This document shows positions 46,090 to 55,245 of a DNA stretch of 64,000 nucleotides, piece by piece. The translations under genes and the position numbers were made by a program. This DNA comes from Vibrio albus (GTDB lineage: Bacteria > Pseudomonadota > Gammaproteobacteria > Enterobacterales > Vibrionaceae): contig NZ_QFWT01000001.1 of assembly GCF_003144035.1 (NCBI RefSeq), positions 372,001-436,000 on the forward strand, given 5' to 3'. The notes under the pieces are model-generated. The model was given only the letters and a program-made list of their open reading frames with translations, did not search any database and was not told the origin of the DNA. Each line of letters opens with the position of its first letter. Positions within the stretch are counted from its first letter, which is position 1.

Positions 46090-47571
46090 ATGCAAAAAAC
46101 CAATCAGATAAGTAAAAATATTCCGTTTCTGAGACAGAAGTTTCTGATTACCTGTATCGTCTTCGTCACGCTCACTCTGGTCATTGCCCTCCATTCGGTA
46201 ATCACAGAAGGTGTTGGCATACTTAATATTATCAGTCCAATTCTGGCGATTTGCTTCGCGGCTTATGCCTACCTTGATTACAAACGCCCCCTCGCAGCAC
46301 TGGACACGATTCGCGATACACTTGAAGCGGCCTGTAAAGGCAATACCCATATCCGCATCACCAATACCAAGGGGCTGGGAGAGATAGGGTATGTGGCATG
46401 GGCCCTCAACGATTTCCTTGATATTGTCGAAAGCAACTTTAAAGAGCTGGGAAACAGCTTCGAACGGGCCAGCCAACGTCAGTTTCACCGTAAAGTTCTG
46501 GTAGGGGGCATGCCTGGGGAGTTCGGTAAAATGATGACTCGCGTAAACCATGCTTTTGATGCCATGGAAGATGCCGATAAGTTTGCTCGTCAAAACCGGC
46601 TGCTTAGTGAATTACATCACCTGAATACATCTAACCTGATGGGTAATCTGAGCAAGAATGAACAGGAGTTAAGCACACTGTCGACCAATATGGACAATGT
46701 TCTGAATATTGCCAGCCAGACCCGTGATGGTGCACTGGAAAGCAGGGAAAATGTGGCCGAACTCAGTACCGCATTATCTGATGCCAATCAGCGGATGGAA
46801 AAAATGGAATCCGTTGCCACACAGCTGGAAGAGGAAAGTGTCAAAATCGGCGATACCATCAAGTTAATCACCGATATCGCAGAGCAGACCAATTTACTGG
46901 CATTAAATGCAGCCATAGAAGCCGCCCGGGCCGGGGATGTCGGCCGCGGTTTTGCCGTCGTAGCCGACGAAGTGCGGAGTCTGGCCGATCGCACCCGTAC
47001 GTCAACATCTGAAATTGATGAAATAGTGACGAACCTATGTAGCCATATCAGTGAGATGGTGTCGCAAACTCTGACCGTCAGCAAGGAAACCAATCGCATC
47101 AGTCAGGAAATGAACCTTTTCCATGAAAACTTTGATAGCGTGGCTACCGCCTCACAACAGACGATTGAGCTCATGAATCAGGCAAAAGACCGCTCTTTCT
47201 CTGCTTTACTCAAATTGGATCATATCATCTACATGCAGAATGCCTATATTGCACTGGATCACAACGGTGAGGGGGAAGCGGCACAAGTAGCCTGTGGCGA
47301 TCATACCCACTGCCGCCTAGGTCAGTGGTACTGCAATGGAGAAGGCCAGCAAGCGTTTGGCCATGTCCCCTCTTTTCAGAGACTGGATAGTTATCATCAC
47401 GACGTGCACTCGAATATTTATAAAGCCATTCAGTTATCAAAAGAAGATTGGATTAGCCACGACTCAATACTCAATGAACTCATCAGTTACGTTTCGGCCT
47501 CTGAAGAAGCCAGTAAGAATATGGTTGATCAGTTGAACCTGATGATGGAACAAAAAAATGCTCATCGCTAA
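46090..47571 (+). CDS. Methyl-accepting chemotaxis protein with CZB zinc-binding domain
   Basis: About 494 residues from [14 protein letters not shown] lies 9 bp before ATG 46090, while a GTG at 46075 overlaps the stop of the PAS gene. Two close membrane helices (about 17-60) with almost no periplasmic loop are followed by a linker and the MCP signalling domain containing [36 protein letters not shown]. The C-terminal CZB domain (about 375-460) has [17 protein letters not shown] and SYHHDVH, its His/Cys zinc ligands. The lack of a ligand domain and the adjacent PAS gene suggest that it senses via the PAS protein. Confidence 0.9.
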   Translation: MQKTNQISKNIPFLRQKFLITCIVFVTLTLVIALHSVITEGVGILNIISPILAICFAAYAYLDYKRPLAALDTIRDTLEAACKGNTHIRITNTKGLGEIGYVAWALNDFLDIVESNFKELGNSFERASQRQFHRKVLVGGMPGEFGKMMTRVNHAFDAMEDADKFARQNRLLSELHHLNTSNLMGNLSKNEQELSTLSTNMDNVLNIASQTRDGALESRENVAELSTALSDANQRMEKMESVATQLEEESVKIGDTIKLITDIAEQTNLLALNAAIEAARAGDVGRGFAVVADEVRSLADRTRTSTSEIDEIVTNLCSHISEMVSQTLTVSKETNRISQEMNLFHENFDSVATASQQTIELMNQAKDRSFSALLKLDHIIYMQNAYIALDHNGEGEAAQVACGDHTHCRLGQWYCNGEGQQAFGHVPSFQRLDSYHHDVHSNIYKAIQLSKEDWISHDSILNELISYVSASEEASKNMVDQLNLMMEQKNAHR

Positions 47572-47582
47572 ACAGTGCTCAT

Positions 47583-47614
47583 CATTGAGTCAGGTATCCA
47601 TGCCTGACTCAATG
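47583..47614 (+). terminator. Hairpin after the chemoreceptor gene
   Basis: A 12-bp perfect stem (47583-47594 and 47603-47614, 8-nt loop) lies 11 bp after the MCP stop. It lacks a T run. Confidence 0.55.
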
Positions 47615-47804
47615 AACCGTATTCTTCTACAGGGCCTCTTTTACCCTATAAAACTTAACAATACGGCTTATCTAAGATTCTTCCGCTCGCATAGTAAACA
47701 ATTCTCATTAATTTAGTGTATTAAATATTTTATAATGGTGAGTTTGTGTTTTATTATGTTACGTTCTGTTTCTGCCTGGTGAACGAGTACAGAGGAATTC
47801 AACC

Positions 47805-49355
47805 GTGCACGACAATTCGCATAAGCTTTATCCCTACTTTCTATTGGTTTTCACGGTATTTATTACCTTTTTTCTCGGGCTCGACCATTTTCCGCTGTTT
47901 GATCTGGATGAAGGTGCGTTTTCATCTGCTACGATGGATATGCAACTCAGGGGCGACTGGGTGACACCTTATCTGAATGGTAACCTCAGAGGGGATAAGC
48001 CCATATTTATCTATTGGTGCCAGCTCATCAGTATTAAACTGTTTGGTTTAAATGAATGGGGGTTACGCTTCCCGTCAGCAATGGCAGCCAGTATCTGGAT
48101 TGTCGCGATATACAAATTTGCCAAAGACTATATCTGTACCAACAGTAAGACCATTGCACTGATCGGTGCTTTTTCCCTGTTTTCTATGGTGATCGGCAGA
48201 GCCGCTACAGCGGATGCTCTGCTAAACCTGTTCATCACTTTAACTTGTTTATCAATCTGGCGTTACCTTGACTCCCCATCGAAAAAAAGATCTTATCTGA
48301 CTTATTTATGGATGGGGTTGGGTTTTTTAACCAAAGGGCCTGTTGCGGTTGCCATTCCGTTTCTTCTGCTGACGCTGTTTTGCATCAAAAGCAAACAATT
48401 TGATAAATGGAAAAAAGCCATATTTTTCTTTCCGGGCTGGGGAGTCTTTATTGCTATCGCCTTGCCATGGTATATCGCTATTACCATCACTCAGGGCTGG
48501 GATTTCCTGCAATCCTTCATTCTTGATCATAATCTGGGCCGCTTCAGCAATACCATGGAAAGCCATGGTGGCAGCCCGTTTTTCTACCTGCCGGTTCTGT
48601 TGTTTATATGCCTGCCTTTCAGCGGTGTATTACTTCGTAGTTTATTTAAGATAAATATCCACTGGCAAAAGCCGGTAAACCAGTTTATGTACATCTGGTT
48701 CATCATTGTGTTTGTTATTTTTTCCTTCTCTCAGACTCAGCTTCCGCACTATCTGATGTACGGTATTCCACCTCTTTGGTTTTTAATGGGACAAAACCTG
48801 GAGGACAGCAAACAACACCGTACCCTGCTGATCCCTGTGGTTATTTTTGCAGTTATCTTATTGATCCTGCCAATGGCTCTGGCGTTCTCAACCGTCAAGC
48901 CAGGCAGTGATAATGAGTTTGTTTTTGCTTTGCTCAGCCAGCACTTTAACTGGGCCTATTACCTGTCGGTACTGGCGGTGTTCCCAGTTGTGGGGGCTCT
49001 ATGGTATTTTCGCGATCGCCTGGCGTTAACGCTCAGAATTTTTGTTCTCGGGCTTAGCTCCGCTTTCTTAGTCTTATATGTGGTAGTGCCTATTATCGCA
49101 GATGCCCAACAAGCACCGGTAAAAGAAGCCGCCTTAATCGCTAAAAAAGCCAATAAAGATGTGAGTATGATTGGCGTTAATATGCCGTCGTTTTCCGTCT
49201 ATCTGGGCAAACCTACCCCAAGCAAAATCCCGGAAGCTAATGACTGGATCTTTACGCGCACCAGCCGTTTACATAATTTTGCAGATTATAAAGTGATCTA
49301 TCAGCGCGGAAATGTATCATTAATAGAAATTCAACCTGTATCAGAGGAAAACTGA
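47805..49355 (+). CDS. GT39/ArnT-like lipid-carrier glycosyltransferase
   Basis: 516 residues starting at GTG 47805; AGAGGA stands 8 bp upstream. Multi-spanning N-terminal part (about 10-400) with the DxE-type motif FDLDEGAFSSA in the first periplasmic loop, GDKPIFIYWCQ, FLTKGPVAVAIP and HNLGRFSNTMESHGG, all ArnT/PMT features, then a periplasmic C-terminal domain. Relatives move a sugar from undecaprenyl phosphate to lipid A or another acceptor at the periplasmic face. The acceptor here is unknown. A PAP2 gene follows 2 bp after the stop, so the two are almost surely co-translated. Confidence 0.87.
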   Translation: MHDNSHKLYPYFLLVFTVFITFFLGLDHFPLFDLDEGAFSSATMDMQLRGDWVTPYLNGNLRGDKPIFIYWCQLISIKLFGLNEWGLRFPSAMAASIWIVAIYKFAKDYICTNSKTIALIGAFSLFSMVIGRAATADALLNLFITLTCLSIWRYLDSPSKKRSYLTYLWMGLGFLTKGPVAVAIPFLLLTLFCIKSKQFDKWKKAIFFFPGWGVFIAIALPWYIAITITQGWDFLQSFILDHNLGRFSNTMESHGGSPFFYLPVLLFICLPFSGVLLRSLFKINIHWQKPVNQFMYIWFIIVFVIFSFSQTQLPHYLMYGIPPLWFLMGQNLEDSKQHRTLLIPVVIFAVILLILPMALAFSTVKPGSDNEFVFALLSQHFNWAYYLSVLAVFPVVGALWYFRDRLALTLRIFVLGLSSAFLVLYVVVPIIADAQQAPVKEAALIAKKANKDVSMIGVNMPSFSVYLGKPTPSKIPEANDWIFTRTSRLHNFADYKVIYQRGNVSLIEIQPVSEEN

Positions 49356-49357
49356 CC

Positions 49358-50158
49358 TTGCACGCCCAAGAATTTGACAAGAAAAAAGTATGGTTTCTGC
49401 TTCAAACAGCAGGAATGATTGCTTTATTTAAACTGGATCACTGGCTATTTCTAACGTTAAATGGACTATTTTCCAAGTTACCTGATACGTTATGGAGCTT
49501 TCTGACTATATTGGGTGATGGTGCAATTATATTTGCCGTTTTCCCTTTTGTGTTTCGCCGTCATCACAAGTTACTGCTGCAGGGACTGTTTTTGACCGTT
49601 ATCGCTCTGATAACCATTCAGGGCCTGAAAGGGTTGTTTGACTTTCCCCGGCCGCCGGGTGTATTAAACCCTGAAGATTTTCACCTGATTGGTGAAGCAA
49701 ATAAACAGCACTCTTTTCCATCAGGTCACAGCGCAACTGCGGTAGCGGCCGCTGTCCTCTGGTGCTCTGCCCTGGCAGAAAAATGGCACAAATGGTTACT
49801 TGGTGTTGCGGCGCTGGTTTGTCTTTCAAGGATTGCTGTAGGCGTCCACTGGCCAACAGACATTTTAGCCGGTGCCGCCAGCGGAATAGTTATCGGCTGG
49901 TTCGCCCTTGCGGTAAGCAAGAACTGGAGCCTGAGCGACAACTTTTATTGTAAATTGGTTATGTTAATCATGCTGTTGGTTAACGCGGCTTTACTATTTA
50001 ACTTTAACCACGGCTATCTGCTGGTTGCGAATATCACTTATCTGATAGCTGCACTATCCCTGCTTGCAAGTGTGTTTCAGTTGATTGCTCTGTTTGCTGA
50101 ACGGTTTCAGTGGCAGCGCGTCCAGCGCGTGACCAATAACGTCCCTTTTATTAGTTAA
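49358..50158 (+). CDS. PAP2-superfamily membrane phosphatase
   Basis: 266 residues starting at TTG 49358, with AGAGGAAA about 8 bp upstream. Six membrane segments. The three phosphatase motifs are KGLFDFPRPP, PSGHSATAVA and SRIAVGVHWPTD. Family members dephosphorylate undecaprenyl pyrophosphate, phosphatidylglycerol phosphate or lipid A. Its position directly after a GT39 enzyme suggests recycling of the lipid carrier or lipid A dephosphorylation linked to sugar addition. An ATG follows only after residue 20 (LQTAGM), inside the first part of the protein, so TTG is preferred. Confidence 0.88.
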   Translation: MHAQEFDKKKVWFLLQTAGMIALFKLDHWLFLTLNGLFSKLPDTLWSFLTILGDGAIIFAVFPFVFRRHHKLLLQGLFLTVIALITIQGLKGLFDFPRPPGVLNPEDFHLIGEANKQHSFPSGHSATAVAAAVLWCSALAEKWHKWLLGVAALVCLSRIAVGVHWPTDILAGAASGIVIGWFALAVSKNWSLSDNFYCKLVMLIMLLVNAALLFNFNHGYLLVANITYLIAALSLLASVFQLIALFAERFQWQRVQRVTNNVPFIS

Positions 50159-50165
50159 TCTGAAA

Positions 50166-50194
50166 TAGCCTTACCTGTTATACCGGTAAGGCTA
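50166..50194 (+). terminator. Hairpin after the PAP2 gene
   Basis: A 10-bp perfect stem (50166-50175 and 50185-50194, 9-nt loop) lies 7 bp after the stop; the T tract is weak. Confidence 0.55.
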
Positions 50195-50352
50195 GTTCTC
50201 ATTTCCTGTCTGAAAACACGCCTTCTATGATCATTCGTCAAATTTATTGATCATGCTCTCTCATCGATAACCATATATGTATACACTTCTAAGTAAGATA
50301 GTATGATTTTTACCTTTCTGTACCGGCTTTTTCAGGCCCGAGGGAACTGCTT

Positions 50353-51030
50353 TTGAAATTCTTTAAATTTTTAATCTTTGGGATGGCGCTTGTCATTGCG
50401 ATACTGATCGCCGTACTTGGTGTAGATACCGAGAATAGTAATATTATCGAAACCCCGCCTTCGTCCACTGAGTCTGCGACTACAGACAATCAGCCTCAGG
50501 AAAGTGGCAAAGATTCCGCTCAGGAGGGAGGGGTGAATGTAGAAGTTCCCGTTCTCTCAGAAAAAGAACGAGCAGCGCTACCTCCGTTTATTCAGGCCAT
50601 GCCGTTGAAGCCAACCGTTGATGATCACAATGGCAACTGGTTTCGTGATGATCTTGAACTCTATATTGCTTATAAATTTCCATATTCACCTAAGTCACGA
50701 GCAGCGTTCATTCAGGTAGCTAAAATAATGGAACGGATGGGCACCGACGCTGGTCAAACGGGAACATCAAGACAAATCACCTTATGGAGAGACGAACAAC
50801 TTGCTCTAAAGTGCTTTTATGACTCTGGATTCAATGATGATGATTTAGCGGAATTAAAGAACCTTGTCTTTAATAGTGAGCATATGCGCGACGGTTACCA
50901 TACGGTCGTCGAAAAAAGAGCTGACATTCCGCAGCGTCTCGCAGACAGCATAGTGATACCTGAGGACGGGTGTGACCCGATAATCTGGGAAAATGAAGTC
51001 GCGCTTCAGGAATGGTCTCCTGCCCGCTGA
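50353..51030 (+). CDS. Membrane-anchored protein of unknown function
   Basis: 225 residues from TTG 50353, with AGGGA 7 bp upstream; the next ATG would fall inside the membrane helix. One N-terminal helix (FFKFLIFGMALVIAILIAVLG) is followed by a Ser/Thr/Gln/Glu-rich linker (about 28-70) and a globular part with VDDHNGNWFRDDLELYIAYKF, which resembles a Ca2+-binding EF-hand loop (D-x-N-x-N-x-x-x-D-D-x-E). It is probably periplasmic. I do not recognise the family. Confidence 0.7.
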   Translation: MKFFKFLIFGMALVIAILIAVLGVDTENSNIIETPPSSTESATTDNQPQESGKDSAQEGGVNVEVPVLSEKERAALPPFIQAMPLKPTVDDHNGNWFRDDLELYIAYKFPYSPKSRAAFIQVAKIMERMGTDAGQTGTSRQITLWRDEQLALKCFYDSGFNDDDLAELKNLVFNSEHMRDGYHTVVEKRADIPQRLADSIVIPEDGCDPIIWENEVALQEWSPAR

Positions 51031-51047
51031 CTTCACTGTAATGTTAA

Positions 51048-51290
51048 TTAATGGTCACAACGGCTGTTGGCGGCCATGGTTAAACCATTTTCTGATTCAA
51101 TAAACTTACCTTTATTGAGCAATAAATCGATCAGCCCTTCAGCAGACAGTTCTTTCTCAGAACATGTATGAAATGCCGCATCTTCCCCAAAAGTAATAGC
51201 CATTTCTTTCAGGAACTCTACTTTGTTAAACACCTTATCGGACTCTGACAGCAGATCCATCACCTTATGACCATGAACGGAACGACTCAT
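51048..51290 (-). CDS. YecH-family metal-binding protein (DUF2492)
   Basis: 80 residues. It matches the YecH pattern: an N-terminal SVHGHKVMDLLS, then FGEDAAFHTCSEKELSAEGLIDLLL, and a C-terminal CDH with His/Cys residues, in line with a small metal-binding protein. Function unknown. It converges on the preceding unknown gene and lies downstream of the EAL gene on the same strand, 44 bp after its stop. Confidence 0.88.
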   Translation of the reverse strand: MSRSVHGHKVMDLLSESDKVFNKVEFLKEMAITFGEDAAFHTCSEKELSAEGLIDLLLNKGKFIESENGLTMAANSRCDH

Positions 51291-51334
51291 ATAAACTCCC
51301 CTTATAAATTGTGGTTATCCTCCCAAATCATACC

Positions 51335-52960
51335 TTATATTAACAAGTTTGACCCTACCTCTTTAGGGGAGCTTAATTCTTTCCGGTTTATATCCCGACC
51401 GCCAGCTTTTAGTCGTATCAGAAAGTCCTCCGCAGGAAGAGGTTTAGAAAAATAAAAACCCTGGATATAGATAAAGCCCAGTGAATCCAGTATGTTCAGT
51501 TGCTCGGTTTCTTCAACCCCTTCAACGATAACATTAATATTCAGATCTTCGGCCAGCCTATACATCGACTTGAGTACCGGAACCAGGTTGGATTCTTGGT
51601 ATAAGTTTTTCACAAAAACTTTGTCTATTTTAAGGAAGTCAAAATCGCACTGACGAATAAAGTGCAGCCCGGAATAGCCGGTACCAAAATCATCAACAGC
51701 GAAACGGAGACCAAGCTTGGTCATTATCATAACTTTCTCCCTCAGGAGAATAAGTTCTTTTTCAGTAAAATCATTATCTTCTGTTATTTCAAAGACAATT
51801 CTATTTGCCAGATCAGGTCGGCTCCGGAACGCCGCTACCACCTTGTCAATAAAAGATGCTTTGAGAATCACTGACCGGCTGATATTGACACTGATGTATT
51901 TATCTTGAAACAACTCAACATGCTCATCCAAAAAGATGCATGCCTGATCAATCACATAATGGGTAACCTCTTCTATCAGCCCCACCTTCTCTGCCAGCGG
52001 GATAAAAATACCCGGAGAAATCATTCCCTGTATCGGGTCATTCCAGCGCAGCAGAGCTTCGCATCCGACAATCCGCCCTTCTCTGTGCTCAACGATAGGC
52101 TGGTAATACAGTTCAAGATGCTTGCACTGAAGGGCCCCTTCAAGAGACATAGGTAAAGCATGGCTGGAAAGCTTTTTATTTTTTTGTAGCACGAGAAAAA
52201 CATTGACCAGCGCAGCGACCATGACCGCTATCCAGCTTTTAGAGAGAAAATAATAGAATAAGTAAGACTTCTGCTTATACACTTCAACTTCAAGGGGGTA
52301 CTTTCTGGAATGGCTGACAGACAGCCGATCTTGCTTATCTAACTCGATGCTTGTCAGGCTCCGCGTGATCACTCTCACGGTATAATTCAGGTGACTGTTT
52401 ATAAATAAATCATCCACAAGAGAGATGACATACCGGGGGGGAACAAGAATACTGAGGCCATTCTCTTCTTGATTATTTTTATACATCAACACAATGCTTT
52501 GCTCTTTCGACAGCCTAGTCTTTGTATATGACAACGTTTGTTGAAAAGGGCTGCGGTTAATTCTGTCCAACATTGTCTGATAAAGGTAAAAAGACGTTTT
52601 CCCGGTATTGCTGGTGCAGAAAATCCTGCCATCACGATCAAAAACGCCAATTTCCTTAACCCTGTCCGACTGAAACACCCCTTTCCGCAACGGGACCAGT
52701 AACCTCTCACAATCGGTGTGCTGGTACTCACTTGCAAGGAGGTAATCTGAGTCTTCTTTGATCTGGTCAAAATACTTTTCGATTGTCGTTAATGCCAGCA
52801 GAGTGTGTGTCTGAGCATGCTGACTGGCAAAAGGAATACAGATAAGAAAAGTCAATCCAACTATGAGGAGGCAAGCCAGGATAAGCTGTGTGCCTGTATG
52901 CTTAAATAGCTGGGGTAGATAGGGCCTGAGCTTACGCCCACGATAAGAAACAGGATTCAT
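51335..52960 (-). CDS. c-di-GMP phosphodiesterase with CSS-motif sensor and EAL domain
   Basis: 541 residues from MNPVSYRGRK; the frame opens 12 codons earlier (52996), where no ribosome binding site is seen. An N-terminal membrane helix, a periplasmic CSS-motif-like domain with the motif IFCTSNTG (Cys-Thr-Ser), a second membrane helix (about 205-230) and a C-terminal EAL domain (about 260-530). The EAL domain is intact: CEALLRWNDP, VNISRSVI, EITEDNDF, FAVDDFGTGYSGLHF and VEGVEETEQL. It should hydrolyse c-di-GMP. In related proteins (PdeC-type) periplasmic thiol state controls activity, which would link it to DsbA/DsbB. Divergent from a histidine kinase. Confidence 0.93.
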   Translation of the reverse strand: MNPVSYRGRKLRPYLPQLFKHTGTQLILACLLIVGLTFLICIPFASQHAQTHTLLALTTIEKYFDQIKEDSDYLLASEYQHTDCERLLVPLRKGVFQSDRVKEIGVFDRDGRIFCTSNTGKTSFYLYQTMLDRINRSPFQQTLSYTKTRLSKEQSIVLMYKNNQEENGLSILVPPRYVISLVDDLFINSHLNYTVRVITRSLTSIELDKQDRLSVSHSRKYPLEVEVYKQKSYLFYYFLSKSWIAVMVAALVNVFLVLQKNKKLSSHALPMSLEGALQCKHLELYYQPIVEHREGRIVGCEALLRWNDPIQGMISPGIFIPLAEKVGLIEEVTHYVIDQACIFLDEHVELFQDKYISVNISRSVILKASFIDKVVAAFRSRPDLANRIVFEITEDNDFTEKELILLREKVMIMTKLGLRFAVDDFGTGYSGLHFIRQCDFDFLKIDKVFVKNLYQESNLVPVLKSMYRLAEDLNINVIVEGVEETEQLNILDSLGFIYIQGFYFSKPLPAEDFLIRLKAGGRDINRKELSSPKEVGSNLLI

Positions 52961-53195
52961 AAACCTTCTCGAAACAACCACCAAAAGGAACGCCATACGC
53001 TAATTTCTACTATATACATCATTGTATTTATTAACAATGTGCCAAAGGAATGAATGTCAACGCAGATACCATTTTCAGAAATTTTTTTACCGGAATACCT
53101 ATTTTTCATTAGACTTACAGTATCGTACCAATTCAGTGCCTTAGGCTGGGTAATAGAGCTATACTAAACTTTAGTACGACCAAATCAGGATTAGA

Positions 53196-55169
53196 ATGAG
53201 CAGAAACAAACGATTCGAAGACAGTGATATCAGCCCCTTATATAGTCGCATAGGCAGACGAATCATCATTATTATGGTGCTAGTAAGTAGTGTGGTTACA
53301 TTAACTGCAACTTTTCTTCAGCTGTCCTGGGACTATAACAGAGAGTACAACGCGGTTGAAAAGCGTCATTCTGAAATAGAAACTATCCATATGCCGCTGC
53401 TGGCATCTTCCCTATGGAATTTTGACCTTGCCATGCTTCAACAAAGGCTCGATGGCCTGATCAACCTGCCGAGAGTAAATTATCTGGAAATTAGTACCCT
53501 GCATGAAAAATTTGCTTCAGGGAAAAAGCTGGACAACCATGTTATATCGCATGAGTACCCTATTTACTACTACTCGATAGAAGGTACGGATCCAGAGTTT
53601 CTCGGCACCTTGTATGTCGAATCGGATGCTCAGGAAATCTATAACTATCTTATTAATCAGTTTCTGACCACTTTAATTATCAACGGCATCAAAACTGCCA
53701 TTGTTTGCTACCTGATTCTCCTTGTCGTACACCGCAATATAAACAAACGACTGTTTGGGGTTGCTCAATACTTAAGAAAATACAACCCTCGCCACCCGAG
53801 TGAACCTCTGGCCTTGCCTTACCACCCTTATATTATGGCAAAAGAGGATGAGCTGGTCTGGCTGGCTGATGAAACAAACCGTATCACTTCTCGCTTAACG
53901 ACGCTCTATCAGAACATTCGCTACGAGCAAGCCAGATTCACCGACTTCGCCAACGTCTCATCAGACTGGCTTTGGGAAGTCGATAATGAAGGTGTTCTGG
54001 TGTATGCCTCCGTTGAAATGCAGAGTGGCATTGGCGTCAATACACTCAACCGTCCAAAGTTTGCAGAAATACCGACTTTCAGGCAGGCCGACAAGCTTCT
54101 GGAAAAACTGAAATACCAGAAAAGCTTTAATTTCTGCCAGGAGCAGTTAACCATTAACGGTGATACCCGCTACCTCCTTTTCCAGGCCATTGCCAATTAT
54201 GAAAAAGGACATTTCCTTGGTTATCGGGGAACAGCCATTGATATCACCGTATTGAAGCAGGCATTAATCGACCTTGAAAACCTTAATAACAGCCTGGAGC
54301 GTAAAGTTGCTGAACGAACGAAAGATCTGAAAGCCAGCATGGATGAGCTAAAAGACACTCAGGCTCAACTTATTGAATCGGAAAAACTGGCGGCTCTGGG
54401 AGGCTTGGTTGCCGGTGTCGCTCATGAGGTCAATACCCCGCTTGGAATCTCGGTTACGGCAACCTCTGTAATCAATGATATAAAAAATGAGCTCAATAGT
54501 GCATTTGAACAACAAACCTTAACCAGTACTCAATTCTCAGAGCTGATGCAGAGAATGAACGACAGTACCACGATGCTGGAAGGCAACCTCAACCGCGCGG
54601 CTAAACTGATAAGGGACTTTAAGCAGACAGCAGTAGATCAGGTATCAGAAAGCAGAAGCGAATTTACTATCTACCAGGTTATACAAGCGCTTATTGCCAG
54701 CGTTCATCCGGAAACCCGAAAAGTGCCTGTTGAACCAAAAATCTACGGTGACAGGACATTAGTGATGAATAGTCTGCCGGGAGTCCTGACTCAGGTCATC
54801 TCGAATTTAATCCTCAACAGTGTAAACCATGCGTTTGCTGATCAGCCCGAACCTGCCATCGAAATTCTGTTTAAAGAAGATGGTGATAATATTGTCTTTG
54901 AATATACAGATAATGGTTCAGGCGTTGAATCATCCCTGCACCAGAAAATATTCGAACCGTTCTTTACCAGCAAAAGAGGCAAAGGGGGCTCTGGGCTTGG
55001 ACTGAACCTAGTATTTAACCTTGTGCATCAAAAACTGAAAGGTACACTTCACTTTAACTCTGAACCAGGAAGTGGTGTTCGGTTTACCTTTACGATACCA
55101 AAAGAGCTGCCGATGACGGTTTCGGAAACCGATGACACATCAGACGGATCTCAACAGCAACCAGTCTAG
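53196..55169 (+). CDS. Membrane sensor histidine kinase with PAS domain
   Basis: 657 residues. Two membrane helices (about 22-45 and 153-175) bracket a periplasmic domain with WNFDLAMLQQRLDGLINLP. A cytoplasmic PAS domain follows (about 245-350), then a coiled coil (about 355-400) and a HisKA-type H-box GVAHEVNTPLG with the phospho-accepting His410, and a HATPase with NLILNSVNHAF (N box), DNGSGV, and GGSGLGLNLV (G2). The kinase is not a hybrid. The receiver protein is likely the convergent REC-HD-GYP gene, because their ends are 76 bp apart. The signal is unknown. Confidence 0.92.
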   Translation: MSRNKRFEDSDISPLYSRIGRRIIIIMVLVSSVVTLTATFLQLSWDYNREYNAVEKRHSEIETIHMPLLASSLWNFDLAMLQQRLDGLINLPRVNYLEISTLHEKFASGKKLDNHVISHEYPIYYYSIEGTDPEFLGTLYVESDAQEIYNYLINQFLTTLIINGIKTAIVCYLILLVVHRNINKRLFGVAQYLRKYNPRHPSEPLALPYHPYIMAKEDELVWLADETNRITSRLTTLYQNIRYEQARFTDFANVSSDWLWEVDNEGVLVYASVEMQSGIGVNTLNRPKFAEIPTFRQADKLLEKLKYQKSFNFCQEQLTINGDTRYLLFQAIANYEKGHFLGYRGTAIDITVLKQALIDLENLNNSLERKVAERTKDLKASMDELKDTQAQLIESEKLAALGGLVAGVAHEVNTPLGISVTATSVINDIKNELNSAFEQQTLTSTQFSELMQRMNDSTTMLEGNLNRAAKLIRDFKQTAVDQVSESRSEFTIYQVIQALIASVHPETRKVPVEPKIYGDRTLVMNSLPGVLTQVISNLILNSVNHAFADQPEPAIEILFKEDGDNIVFEYTDNGSGVESSLHQKIFEPFFTSKRGKGGSGLGLNLVFNLVHQKLKGTLHFNSEPGSGVRFTFTIPKELPMTVSETDDTSDGSQQQPV

Positions 55170-55245
55170 GCGACAGAAAGCCATCAGACCCGTATAAACA
55201 GGCCTGATGGTATACATAATTATTTAGAGAAAAACACAGTGGTCC

